Shown: positions 1 through 12,613, counted from the first letter of the stretch. The stretch: DNA of 64,000 nucleotides from Mesotaenium endlicherianum (GCA_009602735.1 WELA01009273.1:527283-591282), one strand, 5' to 3'. The notes: generated by a model not told the origin, from the letters alone. A program made the numbers and translations.

Positions 1-1
1 G

Positions 2-3000
2 CTCACCACCTGGATGCTCTCCTTCGTCCTCACCGTCCTCTTCCTGGGGGGAGGAGGGGGCGTCGGCTTCACCACCCTGCAGTGCCTGCTCATCGCGGCG
101 TGCCTCACGCCCACCGACCCCGTGCTGGCCAGCACCGTCCTGCAGGGCCGCTTCGCTGAACAGTGAGTGTGTAACGTGTGAAGGCGGGTAAGGGGGTGGG
201 GGCTGGGGGCTGGGGGTGCTGGGGGGGCGTTGGAGGTGGCTTCACCTCGCCGCAGCTCGCTGTCGTTCCTCTCTCTCTTCTCTCTTTCTGCCCTCTCTCT
301 CCCTCTCGCTCCCCTCTTCCCCTCCTTTCTCCCTCCCCCCCCCTCTCTCCCTCTCTCCACATGTCCCCCTTCTCCCCTCCCTCCCTCGCGCTCTCTGCCT
401 TTCCCCCTCTCGCTCGCCCATCTCTCCCTCCCTCCCTCTCTCCCCCTCCTCCTGCCCCTCCCTCCCCCGACTCCTATGGCCGAAATTGAGGATGCTTGCG
501 CTTGCAGATGCGGGGCTGTCTCCCCTTGCTGTGGCAGTGGTGTCGAGTCTTCTGGAGCTTTTGCACGTTGCATGAGGTGCGGGGAGTTGCGGCAAACATC
601 GTGCAGCTCTGCTGTGGTGGCCCACCCCTGCTGCTCGGAGGCTCCCTCTTTGCGCGCCTTCACCCCGTGGTGTGCGTGCGCGCATGCGCGTGCACGAGTG
701 TGTGTGCAGTAGGTCTGGGGTGTGATGGTGTGTGCGTCTACGTGCGCTACGCGCGCGTGCGTCCGTGTGCAATGCGTACGTGTGTGCGTGTGCGTGTGCG
801 CGTGAGCTTGCTACCTCCACGCATGACTTTTGTGCGCTGCTTTGATTGTCTATGTCTGCTGTCGAATGAGCTGGAGCGAAGAGCACGTCGTTCCAGCCAC
901 GTGCATTCTGATGTTGCCGAACGCTTGCCCTCATCCATGGGGTCCTACGCAGCAGATAGTTCGCAGCCTGGGCCATCGTACACGAGTCATAATTCTATCA
1001 GATGGAGCTTAATTAGTAGTCCGTACATCGAAGCCCAGACCAGAGGCTCCAGTCCTGCAACCGACATCCTATGATCAAGCGTGCAAGGAAGCGGCCTTTT
1101 CCCCGAGTCTTGACACCACTTACACGCACTTGCCTTGCCCTAGCCGCCTAACTCCCTTCAAGCCCACCTTTGACCCCAACAAGCACGCTCCAAGCCCTCG
1201 GCAGCCCACATCTAGGGTGTGCATTCATCCTTTGAACCGTGACTAAAATCCCAGCCCCAAGCTGGGGACACGAAGCGGACAGCTGGCCCCAGCCTCAGGC
1301 CACCGACAGTCCGATTCCGAGTTCCGGCCCCAGTCGCAAACCCGAGTCGCACACTCTAGGAGCATACGCGCCCTCTCCGTTGTCCCCCATGCACGAGCCA
1401 CTGAGCACAGCCAAACTTGAGTGTGTGTGCGCGTGCCCTTTCGGCCCGCTCCCTACGCACGTGCGTGCTGGCGCGCCCTCGTGCAGGCACCTGCCGGCGC
1501 CGCTGAGGTGCCTGCTGCAGGCGGAGGCGGGTGCCAACGACGGCATTGCGCTGCCATATGTCATGCTCTCCATTATCCTCATCATGCCCTCGCAGTCGCT
1601 CGGCCAGGACCTATTCTCGTGGTTCACTGAGGTCTGGCTCTACGAGGTGCGCGCGCTGACCCTAACCCTAGCCCTAAGCCCTATCCCAATACCTTTATCT
1701 GTAATCGGAACTCTACGGCCTGATCCTGAGAGCTCAAACACGGAATTCTAACTGACCTAAATGTCAACCTACAATCTTGCAAGCCTGGCATTAAATCCTG
1801 ACTGTAAGCCTAGCCCTAGCGCCTGACACTAACATCGATCCTCATTGCAACGCTCAACCCAACAAGCCTAACCCTAATCTTATATCTAATGGTTAAGCGA
1901 GTGTGCTAGGCCCGGCACAGGCCGCTGACTTCCTGCGTGCGTCGTCCCCCTGCCCGCATGCACGGGCTANAGATGCGGGGCTGTCTCCCCTTGCTGTGGC
2001 AGTGGTGTCGAGTCTTCTGGAGCTTTTGCACGTTGCATGAGGTGCGGGGAGTTGCGGCAAACATCGTGCAGCTCTGCTGTGGTGGCCCACCCCTGCTGCT
2101 CGGAGGCTCCCTCTTTGCGCGCCTTCACCCCGTGGTGTGCGTGCGCGCATGCGCGTGCACGAGTGTGTGTGCAGTAGGTCTGGGGTGTGATGGTGTGTGC
2201 GTCTACGTGCGCTACGCGCGCGTGCGTCCGTGTGCAATGCGTACGTGTGTGCGTGTGCGTGTGCGCGTGAGCTTGCTACCTCCACGCATGACTTTTGTGC
2301 GCTGCTTTGATTGTCTATGTCTGCTGTCGAATGAGCTGGAGCGAAGAGCACGTCGTTCCAGCCACGTGCATTCTGATGTTGCCGAACGCTTGCCCTCATC
2401 CATGGGGTCCTACGCAGCAGATAGTTCGCAGCCTGGGCCATCGTACACGAGTCATAATTCTATCAGATGGAGCTTAATTAGTAGTCCGTACATCGAAGCC
2501 CAGACCAGAGGCTCCAGTCCTGCAACCGACATCCTATGATCAAGCGTGCAAGGAAGCGGCCTTTTCCCCGAGTCTTGACACCACTTACACGCACTTGCCT
2601 TGCCCTAGCCGCCTAACTCCCTTCAAGCCCACCTTTGACCCCAACAAGCACGCTCCAAGCCCTCGGCAGCCCACATCTAGGGTGTGCATTCATCCTTTGA
2701 ACCGTGACTAAAATCCCAGCCCCAAGCTGGGGACACGAAGCGGACAGCTGGCCCCAGCCTCAGGCCACCGACAGTCCGATTCCGAGTTCCGGCCCCAGTC
2801 GCAAACCCGAGTCGCACACTCTAGGAGCATACGCGCCCTCTCCGTTGTCCCCCATGCACGAGCCACTGAGCACAGCCAAACTTGAGTGTGTGTGCGCGTG
2901 CCCTTTCGGCCCGCTCCCTACGCACGTGCGTGCTGGCGCGCCCTCGTGCAGGCACCTGCCGGCGCCGCTGAGGTGCCTGCTGCAGGCGGAGGCGGGTGCC

Positions 3001-3883
3001 AACGACGGCATTGCGCTGCCATATGTCATGCTCTCCATTATCCTCATCATGCCCTCGCAGTCGCTCGGCCAGGACCTATTCTCGTGGTTCACTGAGGTCT
3101 GGCTCTACGAGGTGCGCGCGCTGACCCTAACCCTAGCCCTAAGCCCTATCCCAATACCTTTATCTGTAATCGGAACTCTACGGCCTGATCCTGAGAGCTC
3201 AAACACGGAATTCTAACTGACCTAAATGTCAACCTACAATCTTGCAAGCCTGGCATTAAATCCTGACTGTAAGCCTAGCCCTAGCGCCTGACACTAACAT
3301 CGATCCTCATTGCAACGCTCAACCCAACAAGCCTAACCCTAATCTTATATCTAATGGTTAAGCGAGTGTGCTAGGCCCGGCACAGGCCGCTGACTTCCTG
3401 CGTGCGTCGTCCCCCTGCCCGCATGCACGGGCTACACGCCCAGGCACAGTCTGGGGGCCGATTCGCGCAGAGCACAAGCCCTCTCCCTCTAGCATGGAGC
3501 CAGCACAGGGATGCCTGGACCCCGTTCACACATGCCACAAGAGCCTCAAGCCTCAACCCAGTTCTGAGGGTCTGTTCCCACTGAGCAGCTGGACGAGGAT
3601 CGTGCGTCCTTGACAATCTTGTGTCAGTGTGTGAACTTTTGAGCACTCGTCGAGGCCTGGCAAGGGTGCACAACTGAGCGACGCACCTTCTGGAGGCGGG
3701 CGTTGCCGTCGGGGAGTACGGACGGGCGTGCCTCCTCAAGGTCACCACCCAGAACAAATTGCAATCAATGGTGCAAGCTAAAGTATTCGTTTTAGGCAAG
3801 AAGGGGGGTCTGTTCGCATGCACCCTAGAGGGTAGCTTACACTTGTATACCCCATTACCTTTTGGGGTCATGGATGGGATCGT

Positions 3884-3917
<34 letters not shown>

Positions 3918-6900
3918 GTATTCAGCCCATTCTCTCCCCCCCTCTTTCAGCCCGCGCGGAGTGTGTGTGTGTGTGTGTGCAACACAGGGCTCTCCGCCTC
4001 TCTCTCATCCATTTTCCCTCTCCCTCTGGGGCCTTGTGGGTTGGGAATGCCGCTATCTCTCTTTCAATTACCTCACTCCCGTGACTCTTGGATATCCAAA
4101 CATCGTGGCAGTTGGTCGGGAACGTCGTTTATCTCTCTACTATCTTATTTCCTCCCTTGCCCCTCCCCCCCCCCTTCCTTCCCATCCCCCATGAGTGCCG
4201 CCTGTCTGCAAGTGGTGCTGGCAGTGGCAATGACAGCCGCGGAGAGTCGAGTGTTCACGTTTAGAAGACACCCACCGTGGGCTGAACCTCTGTCCCCCTC
4301 TTTCTTCCCATCTCCCTGTGCCTCCCCCCCCCAAAAAAAAAGCGGCCACCACATGCCGGCAGGTGCTGGTGACAGTGGCGGCGGTGGTGCGTGTCACGAG
4401 GGACAGAGTACAACCACATTATAGGAGTTGAGTGCATATGCCTACCCCCTTGTCTGGCGTACCTTACTGGTAGTAAATGCCCCGGGTTGGTTGGGTTGCG
4501 GGGCGCATGCGCGCGTGCGCAGGTGCTGCTGGCGGTGGTGGTGGGCGTGGCGTACGGGCTGCTGGCGCGCGTGCTCGAGACGGCGGCCGTGCGCTACAAC
4601 CTCATTGACGAGCCGTCCTTTTTGGCGCACGTCATTGGCCTCGCGCTCGGCGCCGTTGGCCTCGTCCGCAGCATCGGTTCGTCCCTCCCCCTTCGGTCCT
4701 CTTGCCGTCGCGGCACCTGTCGCGGGCCTCGTTCGTGCCTGGCGCCGCCGGCCTCGTCTGCAGCATGGGTCCCTCCCCCCTCGGTCCTCTGCGGTCGTGA
4801 CACCTGCCGTGAGTGACACCTGTTGTCTGCGGCATTGGCGAGCTTGCTCGAGCCTTTGTGGTCGTGACGCACTTGTCACCAGGCAGGGTGCGTCGGTTTG
4901 GAGCTTCGCCACGGCACCCCACTTCATGCGCACCCCACTCAGCCGCGCTAACCTCCTCTCCATGCATAACCTCCCTCCTTTACTATCCCCCCCTTCCCCC
5001 CCCCCCTCCTTTCNNNNNNNNNNNNNNNNNNNNNNNNNNNNNNNNNNNNNNNNNNNNNNNNNNNNNNNNNNNNNNNNNNNNNNNNNNNNNNNNNNNNNNN
5101 NNNNNNNNNNNNNNNNCCCCCCCTCCCCCCTTCTGCCCGTCCCGCCCTTCCCGGGCTCCATCCCTCGGCAATCCCCTTGCTCCCAGTCTGCTCCTTCTGC
5201 CCTTTGCTTCCAGCACCTCCCTTCCCCCAAAACATTCAACCTCAGGGCATCCGCTTTGAAGATATTATTCAAGGTTTTCCATAGCTTCTAAGCACGCCTG
5301 TGAGTGCGTGGCTGTGTCGAGAAAAGAGGGCTGCCATGGGTGTGCGACAGAAGCATGGGAGTCTCAGGGTGGGAGGGTAGAGATCTGAAGGTGGGCCAGA
5401 GAGGCTCTTGAGGGAAAAAGAGGGACGGAGAGGACACGATGGGAGAGGGAGAACACTCTGATTGTCCGGTTCTCAGGTGCTGGGGCTGTTTGTTTGAGTC
5501 TTTCTAACAGCTTGCGCGTGGCGGTGACATGGTGGAAGTGTGTCTGTCTACGCGGATGTGCCTGTGTGTGTGTGTGCGTGTGTGTGTGTGTGAGTGAGTG
5601 CGCGCGCGCGTGCACGTGCTCGTGCACTACTGTGGTGCGCAAACTCATGGATGTGTCACGCATGGGTGTGCTTGTTTCCGCTACTGTGGGGCACGCAGCA
5701 TGTGTACTCACAGACATATAATCATAGTTCCCCATACACGCTTCTTATCAGGACACATAGGCATATGCACATGTTGAAGTAGTCCTGGTACTCCTGCACG
5801 CACACCTAAATGAGTCGACGAGTCTTCACACACGCATGATACTTTCTAAACACATCTTATATAAATGCGTATATTACTGAATCTTTGCACGCGCATGGTA
5901 CTTTCTACGCGCATCTTAAATGTGTGCATGCGTTTCCGCCCCGCCCCGCCCTGCCCCGCCCCGCGGCTCCAGGATCCTCCGGCGTGTTGGCGGTGTTTGT
6001 GGCCACCATCGCGTTCTCTAGCCGCGAGCCGACGGCGGAGGAGAGCCGCTACGACGCCATCAACGGCATCGAGCTCATCCTCACCATCACCTACTTCATC
6101 TACTTCGGCGCCTACCTGCCCTTCCGCGCGTGGGCCAACATCGGCGTCGCCCGCCTGGCGCTCTACAGCTGCGCGGTGCTGCTGCTCAAGCGCCTGCCAG
6201 CTGTCCTCGCGTTCAGCCCCTTCATCCCGCAGCTGCGGCAGGAGGAGGGCGGGAAACGCGCCATGATCTCCCAGGTGTCCCAAAAAGCCCTCCCCCCCCC
6301 CCNATCTTCCTCCTCGGATGGGCCTGTCGTTGTTTCCTCCCCTTAATCTCCCGCTTGCGTGCATATTATGTGAAGGTACAGTACATGTTGCCGTGCAGCA
6401 CATACCCTCTTATGCTGTTTTGTGTTTTGTGTTCTTTCTTGTGCATGTGTATGTACCTACCAAGTCAATAAATACTTGTTGTGTTTTCAGATCACTGTTT
6501 TCTTGTGTGTATATGTTCAGTCTTCTTTCTGCCCATGCATGTGGTCTTCCCAAGGACCACAAGGCTCAGACCACACTCTTCGCTGGGGCTGCTCGTGCCA
6601 AAACGACAAATGACATCTTGACAATGTCGCGCACAGCGTGACACATGTCTTTCTCTCCCTTTGCGAGACGCCACCTGACCCACCGCTTGCGCGCGTGCCT
6701 GTTGTGCGCTTGGGTGCCTCATTGCGGTGCGTGCGCGTGTCCGGGCTGCGCCTCGTTGTTGCGGCGGCGCGTGCAGGCGGCATTTGCGGGCTTCTACGGG
6801 CCGGTGGGCGTAGGCGCGCTCTTCTACAGCACGCAGGCGTACGAGGAGCTCAAGGAGGACTCCTACTTCCACGTCATCTCCTTTGTCGTCTTTGCCTCCA

Positions 6901-7166
6901 TCATCATCCACGGCGTCTCCGCGGCCCCCCTCTCGCGCTTGCTCTCCCACAGCCTGCAGAAGGCCAAGGAGGAAGGCGCGAGCGCGCTCGCGGTGGGCGA
7001 CACGTGGACCGCCGGCGAGGAGGAGTCGGCGGCCGGCCTCGACCCCGAGTCGCCGTCAAGTTTCTCAGGGAGTGCGGCCGACGCGCTCTGCGACGACTAC
7101 CACGAAGCGCCCATGGCTCCCCCTCCGCCTCCTGCTCCTCCTGCTAAGGACACCAGCCCGGTGTGA
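2..7166 (+). CDS. Na+/H+ antiporter, fungal-type CPA1 (5' partial, five exons)
   Basis: Exons are 2-162, 2952-3111, 4523-4676, 5973-6274 and 6777-7166. Every intron is GT...AG, and the phases (2, 0, 1, 0) join to 388 codons ending at TGA 7164-7166. Exon 1 carries LTPTDPVLA and FAEQ, exon 2 EAGANDGIALPY with the Asn-Asp pair of cation/proton antiporters, exon 4 a membrane stretch ending FGAYLPFRAW, and exon 5 GFYGPVGVGALFYS. This order matches fungal Nha1/Sod2-type plasma-membrane exchangers, which swap Na+ or K+ for H+. The last ~60 residues are a polar, proline-rich cytosolic tail, much shorter than in fungal Nha1. The N-terminal membrane segments lie upstream of the window. Family assignment is strong; substrate and membrane are inferred from the family. 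Confidence 0.88.
245..470 (+). repeat. Polypyrimidine CT-rich tract in intron 1
   Basis: About 225 bp made almost only of C and T, with runs such as CTCTCTCCCTCTC. It lies in intron 1 of the antiporter gene. Open frames here are low-complexity by-products, not genes. Confidence 0.8.
1487..1646 (+). other. Second copy of antiporter exon 2
   Basis: This is identical in sequence and splice sites to 2952-3111, 1,465 bp downstream. The exon is 160 nt, enters in phase 2 and leaves in phase 0. Splicing both copies in series would shift the frame, so only one can be used in a message. It lies in the block repeated around the N at 1970 and is probably an assembly duplicate. Confidence 0.85.
1662..1686 (+). 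repeat. Short telomere-like CCCTAA array in intron 2 copy
   Basis: Three to four degenerate CCCTAA units (CCCTAACCCTAGCCCTAAG) sit just after the exon 2 donor, with the duplicate at 3127-3151 and further CCTAACCCTAA at 1868-1878. Too short to be a telomere. Confidence 0.5.
3888..3980 (+). repeat. CA, TA and GT microsatellites
   Basis: A (CA)n run followed by a short TATATA run lies at about 3888-3918, and a (GT)n run at about 3961-3980, all in intron 2 of the antiporter gene. Other GT-rich simple repeats occur at about 660-800 and 5558-5594. Confidence 0.8.
4649..4824 (+). repeat. Imperfect 92-bp tandem duplication over the exon 3 donor
   Basis: The end of exon 3 and the start of intron 3 (from about 4649) recur 92 bp later (from about 4741), both showing GGCGCCG, GGCCTCGTC(C/T)GCAGCAT, a CCCTCCCCC run and TCGGTCCTCT. 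Only the first copy keeps the donor that joins exon 4 in frame. Confidence 0.65.
5014..5116. other. Assembly gap, 103 Ns
   Basis: An unbroken run of N inside intron 3, flanked on both sides by C-rich sequence, so the gap probably hides a simple pyrimidine repeat. Confidence 0.98.
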
Positions 7167-9127
7167 GACTGCCCTATGGGGAGGACAGCAGACAGTAGGC
7201 AGCGGGAGTACTGCAGATGGCAGGAGCAGCACTAGAGGCGTCATCATTGTCTTCGTCGCTGGAAGGGGTCATAGACTCGCTGGCCGAGTCGTTGTTGCCT
7301 GCTCCACTTTGTGATGCGCAGGCATCAGCGTATCTTTTATCTGGTATTTGATCTGGTATCTTGTACTTCGACCTTGGGTTGAGTCCCCACTGCCCACCTC
7401 AACTGTGGGGATTTGAGCGAGCACTTGTCCAAAGACGTTCTTTTCAGTTTAGGTAGATTGACGCTTGGGTGGAGGGGAGGTGATGGCTTTCCTTTGGCGG
7501 GTACTTGCTCATGTAGAGTAGTCAAGTGAAGGAGGCAGTGCTTTTGACGGCGTTTGCAAGGGAGCGTTCAAGCATGTTGCCCGAGCTCGCCGTTGTTTTG
7601 TGGCTCTTGGGTCAAATTTTTCTTTTTTCTTGTATGTAAGCAAGTATGCGGTCCATGGAGCATAACCTTCATGAGATCTGGATTTTGTTAGCACATTTTT
7701 GTACACTAGCTTACAGAGTAGCCCAAGCATGTTAAAGGTTGTGCAGAATGTAACAGTAACCGTCAGCCGCATTCTCTCAAGCTCATGTGAGCTAGATTGC
7801 AGACCTAAGAAGCATAAAAGCACACATATAACAATGCGTCCATTTGTTAATGTGCGTGCACATGCCGACTGCCCTTGGTTGAACATGACAAAAATTTATG
7901 AGTTCTTGTACCAATATCTTCAATCAACGACGGGGGAGTTAACATACGGCAATAAAGCTTCTTTTATTATTGTATGACATATTTTGCCAGCTTAATTCCC
8001 CGCATGGACATGCATTGTGTAGTGTAGTGTATGCAAGCAATAAACGTCATGCTCGACCCTTGATATGTGTTGGAACCCTCAATATCATTGACTTGCAATA
8101 TTTGATCACCACCGTAAGTCCTCTTACCACAAGATCTATACCCCTTCTAAAAGCATCCGCATTAGGTGACCATTGCTACTCACTAATATGAAATGGGTTG
8201 TTGAATAGGGCGTTGCAAAGTAGTAGGTATGTGGTATATGTTTTTATTGTTTTTAAGGCATCACCACCACCTCATCATCTTTGGCGAGGCCCTCGTGCAC
8301 AAGCTACAAAGGTCGCAATTCTTACTTCCGTGGCAACATCAAGTGCCATAATGCAAACAACAAGGCCACTACGCGTCCTCTATCCCAAACCTCCACCATT
8401 TTCAAGCAGGCTCCTCAAGGCAAGGGTCAACAACATGTGCAAAAAGTGGATAGTTTTTCCCCTTCAGCCAAGAGCAAGGCCACCCGACATCAAATTAAGA
8501 TGCTCAGACTTTCCCCGACACTCCCCCGGAGCTACAAGTTTCCATTCTATCACTCAAAGTTATACTATCTTCTAGAAACCTGTCATTTGATATAAACCTC
8601 AAAAAGGGCCTTCAGCTAATGGCCGGTACATCCTTTGTCTCGTTGCAGACTTTGTGAAAGCGAGAACCAGAGTTGCGCAGTGCCATGGTAGTCAAAACGC
8701 TGTGTTCTAGCTCAAGAGAATGTATGGATAGAGTATTACACAGACGCTGAAGTCTCAATCAATGTTGTCGCGACTGGTAGTTTAAGAGATGTCAACCGCG
8801 CATGCAGGTCAATGTTTGAAATTTGAACTATGTCGTCAACGCATGTGAAGAGACGTGCACTTAAGCGTGTGAGAATGAATCTCCTGAACTACGACAACTG
8901 CGGGTTGTCTCAAGGCTACGCGTGAGTGTATTGTGATTGCCACAAGTTACGAGAAGTTGTTGCATGATGCTAAAGTGTTTCAGCCACGTCAATTTGATTT
9001 CTAGGCACAAGGAAACGATATGTGGCAAGTTGCTAGACATTAGGAAGGTAAGATTGAGACGCCTGATTGAGGAGATTTTAGGAAGGTTAGACAGGTTAAA
9101 CAGGTTAAGCATTAATTACGCCAAAAG
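7167..9127. other. Intergenic region, little recognisable content
   Basis: Downstream of the antiporter stop the base composition changes from GC-rich to AT-rich. Open frames are short and unlike known proteins. The only hint of coding relics is the possible zinc-knuckle fragment at about 8281-8500. The first few hundred bases may include the antiporter 3' UTR; no poly(A) signal could be assigned with confidence. Confidence 0.5.
8281..8500 (+). pseudogene. Possible gag zinc-knuckle relic
   Basis: If one lost T is allowed near 8359, the frame reads CHNCKQQGHYASS, three of the four residues of a CCHC knuckle (CX2CX4HX4C), in a Ser/Gln/Lys-rich context like retrotransposon gag. The fourth Cys is absent and no LTR or pol was found nearby. 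A weak call resting on a short motif. Confidence 0.3.
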
Positions 9128-11900
9128 GTGTGTGCAAAAGGGAGTTTTGTGTTCATCTCCCTGAGCCCTCAGCAATTGTGATCTGATGATAACCACTTTC
9201 AAGTCAATTTTGCTGAACACTTTAGCACAGGACAATGTATTAAGCAAATTCTCGTTACCACTTTTCAAGTCAATCTTGCTGAACACCTTAGCACTAGACA
9301 AAGTATTAAGCAAATTCTCAAATCTGGGTAAAGAACACTTGTTATACACAATATTAAGTACTCTGTAATCAACACACATTGCAAACACACATCCTTTTTT
9401 TAAATAAACAGAATGGGTGCGCAATATGGTGATTTACCCGGAGAGTGGTAACCATTCTCCTCCAATTCTTTAATATGTGTTCTTAATTCTTCACTCTCCG
9501 GATAAGACAACCCATAAGTACGTTGCCTCGGTGGCTTGATTCCCAGATACAGGCTCAATCTTGTGGTCTACCTCTCTCTTTGGTGGGAGTCTAGGAAGCA
9601 TATTAAAATCATCAACAAAATAAGCAACAATTTTTGCAGCAGTAGGGTGCTCCAGAGGGTTTACCTTTTTCTCAACCACTTCTCCAGATTGAGGAGGTAC
9701 CTCTTTGAGTTGTAGACAGAACATTTCGTCCTCCTTTTGGTTTCAACTTTGGACGAACTCCGATATATTCAAACTAATTCAGCACCTTGCATCCTCTTGG
9801 AAGCCCTTCTTTCCCCTTCATTTGCCATCCATACAGGACAAGAGGAAAAGTACTGGTGGATGTCAAGTCAAGTTTGCCTGCCCATCATCGACTTCTCCCA
9901 CTTTAACCATACCTCTGCTCCAACACACTTCAGCTCGATGTCTATAAAGCCAAGACCTGCCTAGCACGAGATTATAAAAGCCAGTGTTGAGTACCTCAAA
10001 CGTAAGCATCTCACTTAATATTGCATTGCCATAACCTAAGTGGACCTCAATAGGCTTGGCCATATCTCCAAGAAATAATTTTCTATCTCTTAGATAACAG
10101 TATGCAGCCTTAGCCGCTTAATTAAGTCTTTATGGATGAATGTGTGTGACGCTCCTCCGTCAACAAATGCCCTTATCTTCCTACTTGCAGTAGACTGTAG
10201 AATAGGAGGGACTAACTTTTCCTAACTTTTGCATCATCCTCCTAAATTAGCAAAGAATTGGTGGACAAGAGGTTGAACAAGATCATCCAGAGTGTGCACT
10301 TTTTGAAGATCCATATGCTGATGGTCTCCTTCATTTGAGTGTTAAGCATGCATAGTGTATCCAGCGCAGTGGGGCCCATAACACCTGTTAAAAGGGCAGC
10401 TAGCAACGACTCACTACCTCTAGTATCCTCACAGTCAGTAGACTGGATTACTAGCTGTTGCTTTTTTTGAAATATTGATCCTTTTGATCTACCTTTGGCA
10501 GTTTTTCTTAGGACATATTGCTCTCTATAGTGGGCTCTCTCCTGGCATTGGTAGCAAATTGAATTTGTTGAGGCTGGTGTCGGCTTAGTCCTACCACCAC
10601 CTCTTCCAAAACCTCCTTGAGAGTATCTACCGCTCCCTCTAGATTGCATAGCATTATACTCGTCCTCATAAGGTGCCTGCTCATCATCTTGATTATCCTT
10701 AGCCTGATCTTCCTTAATTGCATTGTAGGAACCGTGTGGCTTCCTAACAATTTTAGCTATTAGAGAATTACTTCGGCGCTTATTTTTGAACTGCTGGTGA
10801 CCCCAAGCATTAGTATCTTGGATCAAGTCAGCCAACAACTCATACTTCTTTTCAGTAGAATCACTTGAGACCTCGGACTTCAAGCCATACCTGAAGTACG
10901 CTACTCTATACAGCTCCGGCAAATTTGGCTATTTCATCATATTCTCCTGAAGTCTCTGAGCATACTCAGCCACTGAAGTGTTTTGCTTCAATGTCAAGGA
11001 GATCATTGCATAGATAGCTTTCTCGAGCTGATTAATGACATCAAACTTGTGATGAAATCGCTGAACAAGCTCTTCCAAGTTCCCACAAGGGATCATTAAC
11101 TTGTTTTGACTTCCTCTCCTCTTTCTAGTAGAGCCACCAGTCAGATGCGCTGCCTTTCAGCGAAGCATTAGTATGCCCAATCTTCTTTGAACCTTGCAGA
11201 TTGAGATAGCTCTCCAATCACTGTTGAACACCACCGAAAAAGTTTATCAAATAATATTTCTTGTTTCTTCAAAATTAGACTCCTGAGAAGCTTTTGGTTT
11301 TGGCCTTATGGACCCTCTGCCATCGCCCTGGTCAGTTTGAGAACCTATCTGGTGTATCCCTTGCAACATTGCAAGCATCATCCTTTTATCATCTTGCTGG
11401 GACTGATACATCATATTCATTTACAATTGCATTCAAACGAATAATGCACCAGTAATTACATTCTGAGGTGGTAAATTAGCAAACGCAGGAGCAACAACAT
11501 TGGCTCGCTAAGTAGCAGCTTTAGCATTTCCTCTTATTGCTACGCCAGCAATCGCTGTTCCGCTCAGCTGTCTACAAACATTTGCAAGAGGCACAGTATT
11601 AGGTAGAACAAGGGGTGGATTTTGAGGATTGGCCCTCTCTGCCATTTCTTCTTCTACCGCCCTGGCGTCAGCCACACGCCTTCTTTCTACTTCTGTATCC
11701 TCCTCTTCTTTAGCCAACTACTCAGCTTCTACTGCGTTCTTTCTTGCTTGCTGGGTTGTTACCGCAAACACGGTCGCAGCAACCTTTTCAGATTCCTGCA
11801 AGCTACTATCGCTTCAAAGTAAGTGCGAGGTCCTTCATGGTTCTTTGAGTGACCTTTCATATCGTCATTGTTCTAACTCGCCATGTTTTAAGAGTTGCTA
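9128..11900 (-). pseudogene. A0 gag-pol remnant
   Basis: Minus-strand pieces match A1 and A2: a Glu/Arg-rich gag N-terminus (11717-11508), capsid and a degenerate zinc knuckle CYQCQERAHYREQ (10922-10242), a protease segment with VDGGASHTF near 10175-10140, a linker with LGRSWL (10063-9863), the pre-RT region with [11 protein letters not shown] (9724-9491) and RT residues near MCVDYR (9424-9128). The RT part has a ~68-bp direct repeat (about 9195-9330) that duplicates KVFSKIDLK. Many stops and frame breaks make it non-functional. Confidence 0.75.
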
Positions 11901-11951
11901 GATTCAGACTCAACGAACATTCAGATACTTCGATAAGAGCTTCAATATCTC

Positions 11952-12613
11952 TTAAATGAATCGACTTACCAATAAGCGATTATCTATGTAATAGAAGATC
12001 TTCATATCAGCAAGTAATCTTTATGGTATTTTCTAGTTAATTTTACTAATAGCAAAAGACCACACAACTAGTGTCAGCAATTCTTACAAGTCAAATGTAA
12101 GCAACGAGCATCAATCATGCAATCATTGAATACATACATAAGCAAGGTAAGTAAGCATTTCTTGTAACAGCTTATAGCCTTGGATTCAGATGTTCTCTCA
12201 ATGGTCTGTACAGAGAGTACACCTCGTTTCCAAATGCAAACTCGATAGCAATACTTAGCATATGTACATGGAATGAGTTTATTATTCAACGGCAAGTATG
12301 ATGGCACCGCCTACCTGGGAGTTAACCTCGTCGGTAGGACATCGGCTAATCAAATCCACAGCCATCTCCCATCATCCCAAATCGCCATCCGCCAAAGGCG
12401 TCATTTGGCCATTCATCTAGCATATCACAGCTAGATGCATTACTAAGGAATGCGCTATTACCGCTTAAAGCGGCCAGTTGGTTGTCAAAGAATATGCAAG
12501 CAAGCTGACCTAAGTAGACTTCAACCTGCTGCTCTCGACTGAGTCATTACATCGACTATTACTAAAATTCCAGCAGACTGAATACTATCTAAAGTACAGC
12601 AGACCGTATTTAA
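11952..12613 (-). repeat. A0 LTR, inner part
   Basis: This matches the reverse complement of the A1 LTR (33840-34549), including the CTCCCATCATCCC and GGCCATTCATCTAG blocks. It is cut at the TTAA 12610-12613, and the remaining ~80 bp of the same LTR is at 28360-28440. A degenerate primer-binding site lies just below 11952. Confidence 0.8.

Larger units (their letters stand above)
506..3434 (+). repeat. 1.46-kb head-to-tail duplication around a single N
   Basis: Positions 506-1969 and 1971-3434 match at a constant offset of 1,465 with no difference noticed, separated by one N at 1970. The unit holds intron 1 sequence, exon 2 and the start of intron 2. A perfect repeat broken exactly by an N is typical of two contig ends laid end to end without merging their overlap. 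Confidence 0.9.

Noticed and set aside
178-1074. Several overlapping open frames of 100-240 codons on both strands
   Set aside because: They are low-complexity by-products of CT- and GT-rich intron sequence in the antiporter gene and show no protein-like composition.
1239-1751. 170-codon plus-strand frame, repeated at 2704-3216
   Set aside because: It spans intron sequence and reads antiporter exon 2 in the exon's own frame only between the splice sites; the rest is intron.
506-3434. A genuine recent tandem duplication of exon 2 giving an alternative isoform
   Set aside because: The copies appear identical, meet at a lone N, and splicing both would shift the reading frame.
7509-7886. 125-codon minus-strand frame downstream of the antiporter
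   Set aside because: No recognisable motif, no neighbour support and unremarkable length for AT-rich non-coding DNA.
8861-9164. Opposed open frames of 83 and 75 codons
   Set aside because: Leu/Ser/Asn-rich translation of repetitive AGGTTAAAC-type sequence; no homology seen.
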